Assembly: GCF_000019725.1 (NCBI RefSeq)
Contig: NC_010505.1
Location: 4,696,001 to 4,760,000 of the forward strand
DNA length: 64,000 nt
Source of the DNA: Methylobacterium radiotolerans JCM 2831
GTDB taxonomy: Bacteria > Pseudomonadota > Alphaproteobacteria > Rhizobiales > Beijerinckiaceae
Direction: 5' to 3'
In this document: positions 50,614 through 59,654 of the stretch, piece by piece
Layout of the letters: each line of letters starts with the position of its first letter
Numbering within the stretch: position 1 is the first letter of the stretch
Translations under genes and position numbers: made by a program
The notes under the pieces: generated by a model
The model's input: only the letters and a program-made list of their open reading frames with translations
The model's database searches: none
Told to the model about the DNA's origin: nothing

Positions 50614-51078
50614 TCAAGGTCGGGCGATCCCGCTCTGCCCGACGGCGCGGCACCTAACACCGGCCCGCCGGGCCTGTCGACGCGGGCGCGGCTCCCGCCC
50701 GATGCCTCGCGCGCCGTCGCGCGCCTCGCGGCGGAGCTGCGCCGCGTCGATGTGGTCGGGGTGCCGGAAGGCCCGGGTGCCCAGCACCCGAACCGGCCCC
50801 GCCAGCGCGTGGCCGAGTTCCGCCAGCGCGTCGTCGACCCGCGGCGGGATCGCGGGCGTCACGGTCCGGGTCACCAGCCCGTCGCGGTCCCGGTTCCGCA
50901 AGGTCAGTGTCGGTCTCCGCTGGGAGATGGTGCCGATGCCCCGCCTCAGTTCGTCGAAGCGCTGCGCGCGCAGGAGCATGATGACGGGCAGGCTCCACGT
51001 GGCGCCGATACGCGACTGGACGCGCGAGACCTTCTCGGATTCGGGCCCGTGCCCGGCACCCGGCTCAGTCACATCCAT
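50614..51078 (-). CDS. HxlR-family transcriptional regulator
   Basis: 154 residues. A winged helix at ~20-110: IGATWSLPVIMLLRAQRFDEL, ISQRRPTLTLR, DGLVTRTVTPAIPPRVDDALAELG, with the family's PxxPPRV turn. The last ~45 residues are arginine-rich and unlike the family, perhaps a disordered extension or an older frameshift. It is divergent from the azoreductase gene at 51167 and immediately upstream of the Fae paralogue. HxlR itself responds to formaldehyde and other members to quinones or disulfide stress, so either neighbour could be the target. Confidence 0.72.
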   Translation of the reverse strand: MDVTEPGAGHGPESEKVSRVQSRIGATWSLPVIMLLRAQRFDELRRGIGTISQRRPTLTLRNRDRDGLVTRTVTPAIPPRVDDALAELGHALAGPVRVLGTRAFRHPDHIDAAQLRREARDGARGIGREPRPRRQARRAGVRCRAVGQSGIARP

Positions 51079-51163
51079 GTAACCTCGGTATCAACCCTGT
51101 GCGTTCTTGCGCGGTCGACGCGCGGCCGTATCCTGATCCGGTCACAAAGAGGAACCGGGTTAC
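51079..51163. promoter_or_regulatory. Divergent hxlR/azoR control region
   Basis: The 88 bases between the divergent starts are bounded by an inverted repeat: GTAACC at 51079-51084 touching the hxlR start and GGTTAC at 51158-51163 just before the azoreductase ATG. A further GGTATCAACC follows the first arm. These are candidate sites for the HxlR regulator. Confidence 0.4.
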
Positions 51164-51166
51164 GCT

Positions 51167-51781
51167 ATGAAACTCCTCCATCTCGACGCCAGCATCCTGG
51201 GCACCGGCTCGGTCTCGCGGGAGCTGTCCGCGCTGATCGTCCGGCGCCTCGCCGGGGATGCGCCGGACGCCGTGACCTACCGGGATCTCGTCGCCGAGAA
51301 TCCGCCGCACCTGACGGTCGCGACCCTGCCGGGTGCCCACCCGGTCTCGGCCATGGCCGGCCCCCTCGACGCCGCCGGACAGGCCGTCCGGGACGCCAGC
51401 GACCGGATGCTGTCGGAATTCGTCGCCGCCGACACGGTCGTCATCGGCGTGCCGATGTACAATTTCACGATCCCGTCGCAGCTCAAGGCCTGGATCGACC
51501 GCCTGCTCGTGCCGGGCACGACCTTCCGCTACGGCGCCGCCGGGCCGGAGGGGCTGATGGGCGGCAAGCGCGTGATCCTGGCTCTCGCCCGCGGCGGCTT
51601 CTACGGGCCGGGCACGGCCTCCGTCCCGGCGGAGCACGCCGAGCACTACCTGCGCACGGTGTTCGGCTTCATGGGCATCGTGCCCGAGCTGGTGCTGGCC
51701 GAGGGGCTGGCGGCCGGCGAGCACAACAAGGCGCAGGCCCTGGCCTCGGCGCGCGACGCGGTCGGGCAGCTCGCCGCCTGA
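51167..51781 (+). CDS. azoR: FMN-dependent NADH:quinone reductase / azoreductase
   Basis: 204 residues, typical AzoR length. Flavodoxin-like fold with the FMN-phosphate loop [17 protein letters not shown], the flavin-contacting [19 protein letters not shown], and a C-terminal [11 protein letters not shown]. It reduces quinones and azo compounds by two electrons with NADH, a detoxification step in the cytoplasm. Divergence from an HxlR regulator is the common arrangement for quinone-inducible azoreductases. Confidence 0.92.
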   Translation: MKLLHLDASILGTGSVSRELSALIVRRLAGDAPDAVTYRDLVAENPPHLTVATLPGAHPVSAMAGPLDAAGQAVRDASDRMLSEFVAADTVVIGVPMYNFTIPSQLKAWIDRLLVPGTTFRYGAAGPEGLMGGKRVILALARGGFYGPGTASVPAEHAEHYLRTVFGFMGIVPELVLAEGLAAGEHNKAQALASARDAVGQLAA

Positions 51782-51842
51782 GGCCGAGCGACCGGCCGCG
51801 GGGCGGCCGGCGGAGCGGCGGCCGACGCCGCCGCCCGCCCGA

Positions 51843-52406
51843 TCAGTCGCGCACGACGACCTTGGTACCGACGCGAACCCGGTCGTAGAGGTCGACCACG
51901 TCCTTGTTGGTCATGCGGATGCAGCCGGAGGAGACCGCCGCGCCCATCGTCTCGGGCTCGTTCGACCCGTGGATGCGGTAGAGCGAGGAGCCGAGATAGA
52001 GGGCGCGGGCGCCCAGCGGGTTGTCCTGGCCGCCGGCCATGTAGCGCGGCAGGTCGGGGCGGCGGGCCAGCATCTGCTGCGGCGGGCGCCAGTCCGGCCA
52101 TTCCTTCTTCATGGTGACGGTCTTGGTGCCGGACCACGAGAAGCCCTGCCGCCCGACGCCCACGCCGTAGCGGACCGCCGCGCCGCCGCCGAGCACGTAG
52201 TAGAGCCGGCGCTGGCGGGTCGAGACCACGATGGTGCCGGGCTTCTCCTTGCCGGTCCACGCCACCGTCTCGCGCGGGATCGCCTGGCTGCGGAAGATGT
52301 TGAGGAAGTCCGCGATCGGACCCCTGTCCAGCGGGTTGGCGGCCGCCGCCGGGGCGCTCCCGAGCAGCAGGCCCGCGAGCCCGAGTAGCGCGATCCGTCT
52401 CGACAT
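51843..52406 (-). CDS. L,D-transpeptidase (YkuD domain)
   Basis: 187 residues. Signal peptide LALLGLAGLLLGSAPAAAA. The YkuD domain spans ~55-187 (PGTIVVSTRQRRLYYVLGGG) with the catalytic motif split as IHGSNEPETMGAAVS and SGCIRMTNKD, whose Cys is the nucleophile. It forms 3-3 peptidoglycan crosslinks or anchors proteins to the wall in the periplasm. Short ErfK-like proteins with this tail are numerous in Rhizobiales and redundant. Confidence 0.92.
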   Translation of the reverse strand: MSRRIALLGLAGLLLGSAPAAAANPLDRGPIADFLNIFRSQAIPRETVAWTGKEKPGTIVVSTRQRRLYYVLGGGAAVRYGVGVGRQGFSWSGTKTVTMKKEWPDWRPPQQMLARRPDLPRYMAGGQDNPLGARALYLGSSLYRIHGSNEPETMGAAVSSGCIRMTNKDVVDLYDRVRVGTKVVVRD

Positions 52407-52435
52407 CGTCTTCCGTCCTCCGTTCGTCGCGGCGC

Positions 52436-52494
52436 GGGTTCTCGCGGACCTTTGCAGACCTCGGCAGACATGGCCCGGGCCCGCGCGAGAACCC
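52436..52494. promoter_or_regulatory. 11-bp inverted repeat upstream of the L,D-transpeptidase gene
   Basis: GGGTTCTCGCG (52436-52446) and CGCGAGAACCC (52484-52494) are perfect inverted copies 37 bases apart, 30 bases before the transpeptidase start on the minus strand. Between them is a direct GCAGAC repeat. Could be a regulator site or a leader hairpin. Confidence 0.45.
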
Positions 52495-52656
52495 TGCGCG
52501 CATCGGGCGAGCCGGCCCGGACTTCACGGCAAGGTTGAGGCCGGGTCGCCGGCATGGACACTTCCGGGCGTAGATGTGTGCTGCGCGCAACACTGGGCGG
52601 GTGGCGCGACGCCGTGGGTGATTGCGCGCGGCGACAGCCATGCTTATCTCAGATCC

Positions 52657-53070
52657 GTGATCCGATCCGCCGCCCTTCTGGCCCGCCGCGTCGCGGACCT
52701 GCCGGACCGCCTCGCCAGGGGCCTCGCCGCGCTGGCGCTGCTCGTCCTCGCGACGGCCACGCTGGCGGCTGTGCCCGCGCGGGCCGAGACCGCACGGGCG
52801 GAGGGCCCGGCCTGCGCCGTCGCGAGCCCGCGCCTGACGGTCCTGTCCGGCGCGCCGGACGCGCAGCCCGAGGCCAAGCGGTCGGTCTTCGGCCGCACCG
52901 ATCTCTGCGCCGCCGACAGCGAGATCCCCACCGAACTGGGGCTGCCGCGCCCGCCGGTCGACGCGCCGCGCCCGCGTCACACTGTCTCCGCATCGTTCGA
53001 TTACAGGTCCGACAGCGTGCCGGCCTCCGCGCCGGACGGTTCGCCGCACCGGCCTCCACGCCGGGCCTGA
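52657..53070 (+). CDS. Hypothetical exported protein
   Basis: 137 residues from GTG 52657, without a clear ribosome binding site. A signal-peptide-like segment (GLAALALLVLATATLAAVPARAE) is followed by a proline-rich, poorly structured region (LPRPPVDAPRPRHTV). It shows no family. It is accepted because the signal peptide is convincing and nothing else occupies the region; a shadow frame cannot be excluded. Confidence 0.4.
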   Translation: MIRSAALLARRVADLPDRLARGLAALALLVLATATLAAVPARAETARAEGPACAVASPRLTVLSGAPDAQPEAKRSVFGRTDLCAADSEIPTELGLPRPPVDAPRPRHTVSASFDYRSDSVPASAPDGSPHRPPRRA

Positions 53071-53226
53071 CGCGCGCCCCGGTCTCGCGGCCGGCATGAA
53101 GGCGCGCTCGTCCTGATCTTCGTCTGACCGGCCCCGTGACCGGTCCCGGGATCTGACTCGACGATGCGCGGGCCCATGCTCCGCGCCAGCCTCAGCAGAC
53201 GCATGCTTTCAGGAGCGTCGGTAATC

Positions 53227-54507
53227 GTGACCCGCACTTTGTCCGCCAGAATCCCGTCGTCGTTCCGCGCCTCGGCCCGCGCGACCGCCCTCCTGCCCGC
53301 GGCCCTGCTCCTGCTGGGCGTCGCCGCCTGCAACCCGAAGCAGGTCGCCGCGCCGACCCCGCCGGTGCCGGAGGTCGGGTTCGTCAAGGTGGAGCCCCAG
53401 GCGATCCCCTACCTGCGCGACCTGCCGGGCCGCGTCGCGCCGATGCGCATCGCCGAGGTCCGCTCCCGGGTCTCCGGGCTCGTGGTCAAGCGGCTCTTCG
53501 AGCAGGGCAGCCAGGTCAAGGAGGGCGACATCCTCTACAAGATCGACCCGGCGCCCTACGAGGTCGAGCTCGCCAGCGCCGAAGCGGCCCTCGCCCGCCA
53601 GGAGGCCGCCCTGGTGCTCGCCCGCCAGCAGGCGGACCGGCTCGAGCAGCTGCTCTCCCGCGCCACCGCGAGCCAGGCGCAGTACGACGCCGCCTTCGCG
53701 GCCAAGAAGCAGGCGGAGGCCGAGGTGGCCGGCGCCAAGGCGACCCGCGACCGGGCGCAGCTCAACCTCGGCTGGACCGACGTGCGCGCGCCGATCACCG
53801 GCCGCATCGGCCGGGCGCTGCTCACCGAGGGTACCCTGATCGAGCCGGGCTCCACCGGCGCGCTCGCCACGATCCAGCAGCTCGACCCGATCTACGTCGA
53901 CATCACCCAGTCGGTTGGCGAACTGAACCGCCTGCGCCGGGACCTCGCCAGCGGCGAGCTGGCGCGGCTCGAGGACAACACCGCCAACGTCCACCTGATC
54001 ATGGACGACGGCTCGCTCTACCCGCTGGCCGGTCGGCTGCTGTTCTCGGACGTCACCGCCGATCCGAGCACCGGCCAGGTGACCCTGCGGGTCCAGTTCC
54101 CGAACCCGCACGACGAGCTGTTCCCCGGCATGTACGTGCGGGCGCGGATCAAGCAGGGCATCGATTCCGACGCCATCGCGGTGCCGCAGCAGGCGATCCA
54201 GCGCACCGACGACGGCCGCGCCGAGGTCTGGATCGTGCGCGCCGACGAGACCGTGATGCGCCAGCCCGTCGAGGTCGGGCCGGTGGTCGGGCAGAACTGG
54301 CTGATCCGTTCGGGCCTCAAGGCCGGCGAGCGCGTCATCATCGACGGCTTCCAGAAGATCACCGTCGGCGCCAAGGTGAAGCCCCTCGACCAGACCCCGG
54401 TCCACGGCGAGACCGGACCGAAGCACGACACCGACGAGGCCCCCGACGTGCCGGGCGACAAGGCGGAGGTCGCCCCGCGGGCCGCCGCCGTCCAGCAGCG
54501 CCGCTGA
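53227..54507 (+). CDS. RND efflux periplasmic adaptor (AcrA/MexA type)
   Basis: About 426 residues from GTG 53227 (AGGAG 11 bases upstream); an ATG at 53164 would add 21. A lipoprotein signal ends in LLLGVAAC, so the mature protein is anchored by an acylated Cys in the inner membrane. Domains in order: barrel-sandwich hybrid (RIAEVRSRVSGLVVKRLFEQG), alpha-hairpin coiled coil (~140-200, LARQEAALVLARQQADRLEQ), beta-barrel (IYVDITQSVGELNRLRRD) and membrane-proximal domain. It bridges the pump encoded 18 bases downstream to an outer-membrane channel. Confidence 0.9.
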   Translation: MTRTLSARIPSSFRASARATALLPAALLLLGVAACNPKQVAAPTPPVPEVGFVKVEPQAIPYLRDLPGRVAPMRIAEVRSRVSGLVVKRLFEQGSQVKEGDILYKIDPAPYEVELASAEAALARQEAALVLARQQADRLEQLLSRATASQAQYDAAFAAKKQAEAEVAGAKATRDRAQLNLGWTDVRAPITGRIGRALLTEGTLIEPGSTGALATIQQLDPIYVDITQSVGELNRLRRDLASGELARLEDNTANVHLIMDDGSLYPLAGRLLFSDVTADPSTGQVTLRVQFPNPHDELFPGMYVRARIKQGIDSDAIAVPQQAIQRTDDGRAEVWIVRADETVMRQPVEVGPVVGQNWLIRSGLKAGERVIIDGFQKITVGAKVKPLDQTPVHGETGPKHDTDEAPDVPGDKAEVAPRAAAVQQRR

Positions 54508-54525
54508 GTCCGGGAGAGCCCGATC

Positions 54526-57500
54526 ATGGCACGCTTCTTCATCGACCGCCCGGTCTTCGCCTGGGTGGTGGCGCTGTTCATCTGCCTGGGCGGCGCCCTC
54601 GCGATCCCGAACCTGCCGGTGGCGCAGTACCCGGTGATCGCGCCCCCCTCCATCGCCCTGTCCACGGCCTATCCGGGGGCCTCGGTGGAGAGCCTCTACA
54701 TCGGCACGACCCGGCTCATCGAGGATGAGCTCAACGGCGCCGCCAACATCATGAGCTTCGAGTCGACCACCGACTCGTTCGGCTCGGTCAACATCACCGC
54801 CACCTTCCAGCCGGGCACCGACCCGTCGCTCGCCTCGGTCGAGGTGCAGAACCGGCTGAAGCGCGTCGAGGCGCGCCTGCCCGCGGAAGTGCGCCAGCAG
54901 GGCATCCTGGTGGAGGAGGCCTCGGCCGCGACCCTCAACATCATCACCCTCGTCTCCACCGACGGGTCGATGGACGAGGTCGGCCTCGGCGACTTCCTGA
55001 TCCGCAACGTCATCAACGAGATCCGGCGCATCCCCGGGGTCGGGCGCGCGACGCTCTACTCCACCGAGCGGTCGCTGCGCGTCTGGGTCGATCCCGACAA
55101 GCTGCGCGGCCTCTCGCTCAGCGCCTCGGACGTCACCGACGCGATCCGCAACCAGAACGTCCAGGTCGCCTCCGGGTCGGTCGGCGCGCAGCCGAGCCCG
55201 ACCCGGCAGGCGCTCACCGTGCCGATCATCGTGAAGGGCCAGCTCGGCACGATCGAGGAGTTCGGCGCCATCGTGCTGCGGGCCAATCCCGACGGCTCGA
55301 ACGTGCGCCTGCGCGACGTCGCCCGGATCGAGCTCGGCGGTGACGCCTACCAGTTCTCGACCCGCCTCAACGGCGGCCCCGCCGCCGGCATCTCGGTGAC
55401 GCTCGCCCCCGACGGCAACGCGCTCGAGACCGCCAAGGCGATCCGCGCCAAGATGGTGGAGCTGTCCCAGTTCTTCCCGCCGGACCTGAAGTGGGACATC
55501 CCCTACGACATCACCCCGGCGGTGGAGGCCTCCATCGAGAAGGTGCTGCACACGCTCGTCGAGGCGGTGGTGCTGGTCTTCCTCGTGATGTTCCTGTTCC
55601 TGCAGAACATCCGCTACACCCTGATCCCCACCATCGTGGTGCCGATCGCCCTCATGGGCACCGTCACGGTGATGTGGATCTCGGGCTTCTCGGTGAACGT
55701 GCTCACCATGTTCGGCATGGTGCTGGCCATCGGCATCCTGGTCGACGACGCCATCGTGGTGGTCGAGAACGTCGAGCGGATCATGAACGAGGAGGGGCTG
55801 CCCCCCAAGGAGGCCACCAAGAAGGCCATGGGGCAGATCACCGGCGCGATCATCGGCATCACCCTGGTGCTGGTGGCGGTGTTCATCCCGATGGCGTTCT
55901 TCCCCGGCTCGGTGGGCATCATCTACCGACAGTTCTCGATCGCGATGGTGACCTCCATCGCCTTCTCGGCGCTGCTCGCCCTGTCGCTGACGCCGGCGCT
56001 CTGCGCGACCTTCCTGAAGCCGATCGAGAAGGGCCACGGCCACGCCAAGGGCGGCGTGTTCGGGATGTTCAACCGGTTCGTCGACCGGGAGACCGCCCGC
56101 TACGGCCGCGGCACCGCGGCGTTCATCCGGAAGTCCGGTCGGGTGATGCTGGTCTACGTCGCGCTCGTGGCGGGCACGGCCTACGCCTTCGTCAACCTGC
56201 CGGAGGGCTTCCTACCGGTGGAGGACCAGGGCTTCTTCACGGTCGACGTCCAGACGCCCCCGGGCGCCTCCTACAACCGCACCCAGGAGGCGGTGCGCAA
56301 GGTCGAGGAGCACCTGCTGGCGCAGCCCGGCGTCGCCACCGTGACGATGCTGAACGGCTTCTCGTTCTCCGGCCAGGCCCCGAGCACCAGCCAGGCCTTC
56401 GTGACCCTGAAGCCCTGGTCCGAGCGCGACGCCAAGAACTCGGCCGCCGCCCTCGTGGCCGGCACCAACGCGGCGCTCGCCAGCTACCGCGACGCCACGG
56501 TGGACGCCCAGGAGCCGCCGCCGGTCGACAACCTCGGCAACGCGGCGGGCTTCTCGTTCCGCCTCCAGGACCGGGCCAACCGCGGCTACGCGGCCCTGCT
56601 GTCAGCCCAGGAGCAGTTGCTGAAGCTCGCGCAGCAGAGCCCGATCCTCCAGAAGGTGAAGATCGAGGGCCTGCCGCCGACCCCGCAGGCGGAGCTGGTC
56701 ATCGACCGCGAGAAGGCGGCGGCGCTCGGCGTGAAGTTCGAGGACATCAACAACACGATCCAGCTCAACCTCGGCTCGGTCTACCCGAACGACTTCCCCA
56801 ACCGCGGCAAGATGCAGCGCGTCTACGTCCAGGCCGAGCAGCTCCAGCGCATGAACGCGGCGGACATCCTCAACTACGCGGTGAAGAACGCCACCAACAC
56901 GATGGTGCCGATGTCGTCCTTCGCGGAGCTGAAATGGAGCATGGGGCCGAGCCAGATCGTCGGCTTCAACGGCTACCAGTCGGTGCGCTTCACCGGCGAG
57001 CCGAACCCCGGCTACACGTCGGGCGACGCGATCGCCGAGATGGAGCGGCTGATGCTGCAGCTGCCCAAGGGCTTCGGCTACGCCTGGACGGGCCAGTCCT
57101 ACCAGGAGAAGCAGGCGGGCAGCCAGGCGAGCCTGCTGCTCGCCCTGTCGGTGCTGATCGTGTTCCTGTGCCTCGCCGCGCTCTACGAGAGCTGGGCGAT
57201 CCCGGTCTCGGTGATGCTGGTGATCCCGCTCGGCGTCATCGGCGCGGTGGCGGCCGTGTACCTGCGCGGCATGCCCAACGACGTGTACTTCAAGATCGGG
57301 CTGATCACGATCATCGGCCTCTCGGCCAAGAACGCGATCCTGATCGTGGAGTTCGCCCGCGACCTCTGGAAGCCCGGCACCTCCGTGGTGCGGGCGGCGA
57401 TCGAGGCCGCGACGCTCCGGTTCCGGCCGATCGTGATGACCTCGCTCGCCTTCATCTTCGGCGTGGTGCCGCTGGCCATCGCCACCGGCGCCGCCTCGAA

Positions 57501-57684
57501 GAGCCAGCAGGCGATCGGCACCGGCGTGATGGGCGGCATGATCACCGCGACCGTGCTGGCGGTGTTCTTCGTGCCGGTGTTCTTCGTCGTCGTCATGCGC
57601 CTGTTCCGGCGCAAGGCGGTGGCGGAGGGCGAGCGGGCCGAGGCGGAGACGCGGCACGAGCCGGCGCGCGTGGCGGCCGAGTAG
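54526..57684 (+). CDS. RND multidrug efflux pump, HAE-1 family (AcrB type)
   Basis: 1052 residues, standard for AcrB. It begins FFIDRPVFAWVVALFICLGG and has twelve predicted membrane helices in the 1+5+1+5 layout with two large periplasmic loops. The proton-relay pair is present (ILVDDAIVVVENVERIM), as are the partner lysine region (GLSAKNAILIVEFARD) and the porter-domain motif PGASVESLY. It exports hydrophobic compounds using the proton gradient. No TolC-like gene is in the window, so an outer-membrane factor encoded elsewhere must serve, and no regulator gene is adjacent. Confidence 0.95.
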   Translation: MARFFIDRPVFAWVVALFICLGGALAIPNLPVAQYPVIAPPSIALSTAYPGASVESLYIGTTRLIEDELNGAANIMSFESTTDSFGSVNITATFQPGTDPSLASVEVQNRLKRVEARLPAEVRQQGILVEEASAATLNIITLVSTDGSMDEVGLGDFLIRNVINEIRRIPGVGRATLYSTERSLRVWVDPDKLRGLSLSASDVTDAIRNQNVQVASGSVGAQPSPTRQALTVPIIVKGQLGTIEEFGAIVLRANPDGSNVRLRDVARIELGGDAYQFSTRLNGGPAAGISVTLAPDGNALETAKAIRAKMVELSQFFPPDLKWDIPYDITPAVEASIEKVLHTLVEAVVLVFLVMFLFLQNIRYTLIPTIVVPIALMGTVTVMWISGFSVNVLTMFGMVLAIGILVDDAIVVVENVERIMNEEGLPPKEATKKAMGQITGAIIGITLVLVAVFIPMAFFPGSVGIIYRQFSIAMVTSIAFSALLALSLTPALCATFLKPIEKGHGHAKGGVFGMFNRFVDRETARYGRGTAAFIRKSGRVMLVYVALVAGTAYAFVNLPEGFLPVEDQGFFTVDVQTPPGASYNRTQEAVRKVEEHLLAQPGVATVTMLNGFSFSGQAPSTSQAFVTLKPWSERDAKNSAAALVAGTNAALASYRDATVDAQEPPPVDNLGNAAGFSFRLQDRANRGYAALLSAQEQLLKLAQQSPILQKVKIEGLPPTPQAELVIDREKAAALGVKFEDINNTIQLNLGSVYPNDFPNRGKMQRVYVQAEQLQRMNAADILNYAVKNATNTMVPMSSFAELKWSMGPSQIVGFNGYQSVRFTGEPNPGYTSGDAIAEMERLMLQLPKGFGYAWTGQSYQEKQAGSQASLLLALSVLIVFLCLAALYESWAIPVSVMLVIPLGVIGAVAAVYLRGMPNDVYFKIGLITIIGLSAKNAILIVEFARDLWKPGTSVVRAAIEAATLRFRPIVMTSLAFIFGVVPLAIATGAASKSQQAIGTGVMGGMITATVLAVFFVPVFFVVVMRLFRRKAVAEGERAEAETRHEPARVAAE

Positions 57685-57743
57685 GCCGGCCTCGGCCGCG
57701 CGCTCTGGCGTCCGGTCGACGTCTTCGTTGGGTGCCGGCCGCT

Positions 57744-57837
57744 CCGTCATCACGGGCGGAGCGAAGTGACCCAGGGTCGCACGACGCCGCGAGGCGTGGC
57801 GCCGCCCTGGCTCGCCTCGCTGCGCTCGCAAAGACGG
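57744..57837. repeat. 94-bp palindromic repeat element, copy 2
   Basis: Terminal CCGTC (57744-57748) and GACGG (57833-57837) enclose AGCGAAGTGACCCAGGGTCGC and, inverted, CTCGCTGCGCTCGC. The organisation equals that of 8603-8699 with several base changes. No coding capacity. Confidence 0.75.
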
Positions 57838-57938
57838 GGCGCGTCACAGCCATCGATCGGACATGGCGATGAAGCGGGGAAAACGCGCTTTGCAAGGCGA
57901 CTCATGTCGCGCAGCCGCGACAGGCTCGGCCTTCGTCT

Positions 57939-57946
57939 TGTATACA
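57939..57946. promoter_or_regulatory. GntR-like palindrome
   Basis: TGTATACA, within CTTGTATACAGC, is a perfect palindrome resembling operators of GntR-family regulators (TTGTATACAA type). It is 83 bases upstream of the proposed start of the peptide importer operon. No gntR gene is in the window. Confidence 0.35.
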
Positions 57947-58028
57947 GCTGGTCCGAAGCTTGCTGTCGCCGCGGTGGACACCGCCGGGGCTGCCGGCCGG
58001 TGGCGCATTCACGGTCTCGGAGATCCGC

Positions 58029-59645
58029 TTGTCCCGTTCAGCCCTGAAGATTCTCGCCCGCGGCGTGTCCGCGGTCGCGGTCGCGACGTTCGCGTTCGCC
58101 GCGCTGCCCGCGCAGGCCGCCAACGTCTTCCGCTTCGCCTTCCAGGGTGACCTGAAATCCCTCGATCCCTACTCCCTCAAGGAGAGCTTCACGGAAGGGA
58201 TGCAGGAGGCGGCCTACGAGCCCCTCGTCACCCTCGACAAGAACCTGAAATTCGCGCCCGCCCTCGCGGAATCCTGGGAGACGCCCGAGCCGACGCGCTG
58301 GCGCTTCCACCTGCGCAAGAACGTCAAGTTCCACGACGGCTCGCCGTTCACCGCCGACGACGTGATCTTCTCCGCCCAGCGCGTCCGCGCGCCGGGCTCG
58401 AACTTCACGACCAACGTGCCCGCCGACGCCGAGTTCGTGAAGGTCGACGACTACACCGTCGACATGGTGCTGAAGAAGCCGAACCCCATCGCCATCGCCC
58501 AGTTCCCGACCTGGGTTATCATGTCGAAAGCGTGGTCCGAGAAGAACGGCGTCGTCCAGCCGACGCCGCCCAGCGCCACCAGCCCGAGCTACGCGACGCT
58601 CCACGAGAACGGCACCGGCCCGTTCGTGATCGCCGAGCACCAGCCCGGCGTGAAGACCGTCTTCAAGAAGTTCGACGGCTACTGGGGCAAGGTCGAGTCG
58701 AACCTCGACGAGGCGGTGCTGACCACCATCGCCAACCCGGCGACCCGCGTCGCGGCGCTGCTCTCCGGCGAGGTCGACTGGATCGACCCCGTGCCGCTGC
58801 AGGACCAGCAGCGGGTCAACGCCAGCGGCACCGCCACCGTCATGGCCGGCCCTGAACTCCGCACGATCTTCCTCGGCATGGACCAGGACCGGGACGAGCT
58901 CAAGGATTCGAGCGTCAAGGGCAAGAACCCGTTCAAGGACATCAAGGTCCGCGAGGCCTTCTACCTCGCCATCGACGAGGACACGATCGCCAAGCGCGTG
59001 ATGCGCGGGCAGGCGGTGCCCTCCGCGCTGATGATCGCCCCGGCCCTCTACGACCGCGGCGCCGAGTTCAAGCGCCCGGCCACCGACCTGAAGAAGGCCA
59101 AGGAGCTGATGGCCCAAGCGGGCTACCCGGACGGGTTCTCGCTCACCATGGACTGCCCCAACGACCGCTACGTCAACGACGAGGCGATCTGCCAGGCGGT
59201 GGTCTCGATGCTGGCGCGTATCAACGTCAAGGTGAACCTGAACGCCCAGCCGAAGGCCAAGTACTTCGCCAAGGTTCTGGCGCCGAACTACGACACCTCG
59301 TTCTACCTGCTCGGCTGGACCCCGTCCTCGCTCGACAGCCACAACATCCTCTACGAGATCGTCGGCTGCCGGAAGCCCGGCGACAAGTCGGGCCGCGGCG
59401 GCTGGAACCTCGCGGGCTACTGCGATCCGAAGATCGACGAGATCGCCGACAAGGTCGAGGGCGAGACCGACAAGACCAAGCGCGACGCCCTGATCAAGGA
59501 GGGCTTCGACGTCCTCAACGCCGATTGGGGCTACATCCCGCTGCACCAGCAGGCGCTCGCCTGGGGCGTCTCCAAGAAGGTCCACCTGACCCAGCGCGCC
59601 GACAACCTGCTCCTGCTCTACTGGGTGTCGAAGGACCCGCAGTAG
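58029..59645 (+). CDS. Dipeptide/oligopeptide ABC binding protein
   Basis: About 538 residues from TTG 58029, with GGAG six bases upstream; a longer frame from 57960 would place junk before the signal peptide. Signal peptide LKILARGVSAVAVATFAFAALPAQA, then a family 5 binding protein: GDLKSLDPYSLKESFTEGMQ, RKNVKFHDGSPFTADDVIFS, NGTGPFVI, GEVDWIDPVPLQDQQRV and QAGYPDGFSLTMDCPNDRY. It captures peptides in the periplasm for the importer encoded in the next four genes. Specificity is unknown. Confidence 0.9.
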   Translation: MSRSALKILARGVSAVAVATFAFAALPAQAANVFRFAFQGDLKSLDPYSLKESFTEGMQEAAYEPLVTLDKNLKFAPALAESWETPEPTRWRFHLRKNVKFHDGSPFTADDVIFSAQRVRAPGSNFTTNVPADAEFVKVDDYTVDMVLKKPNPIAIAQFPTWVIMSKAWSEKNGVVQPTPPSATSPSYATLHENGTGPFVIAEHQPGVKTVFKKFDGYWGKVESNLDEAVLTTIANPATRVAALLSGEVDWIDPVPLQDQQRVNASGTATVMAGPELRTIFLGMDQDRDELKDSSVKGKNPFKDIKVREAFYLAIDEDTIAKRVMRGQAVPSALMIAPALYDRGAEFKRPATDLKKAKELMAQAGYPDGFSLTMDCPNDRYVNDEAICQAVVSMLARINVKVNLNAQPKAKYFAKVLAPNYDTSFYLLGWTPSSLDSHNILYEIVGCRKPGDKSGRGGWNLAGYCDPKIDEIADKVEGETDKTKRDALIKEGFDVLNADWGYIPLHQQALAWGVSKKVHLTQRADNLLLLYWVSKDPQ

Positions 59646-59654
59646 GAGCGCGGC

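Larger units (their letters stand above)
57685..58028. other. 344-base intergenic region before the peptide importer
   Basis: Holds the palindromic repeat element at 57744-57837 and, further on, TGTATACA at 57939-57946. The remaining sequence shows no credible gene. It separates the efflux genes from the peptide-importer operon and should contain the operon's promoter; TTGTATACA also resembles a -10 element. Confidence 0.5.

Noticed and set aside
57863..58150. Small plus-strand open frame before the peptide-binding protein
   Set aside because: It overlaps the binding-protein signal peptide in another frame and has no ribosome binding site or motif.
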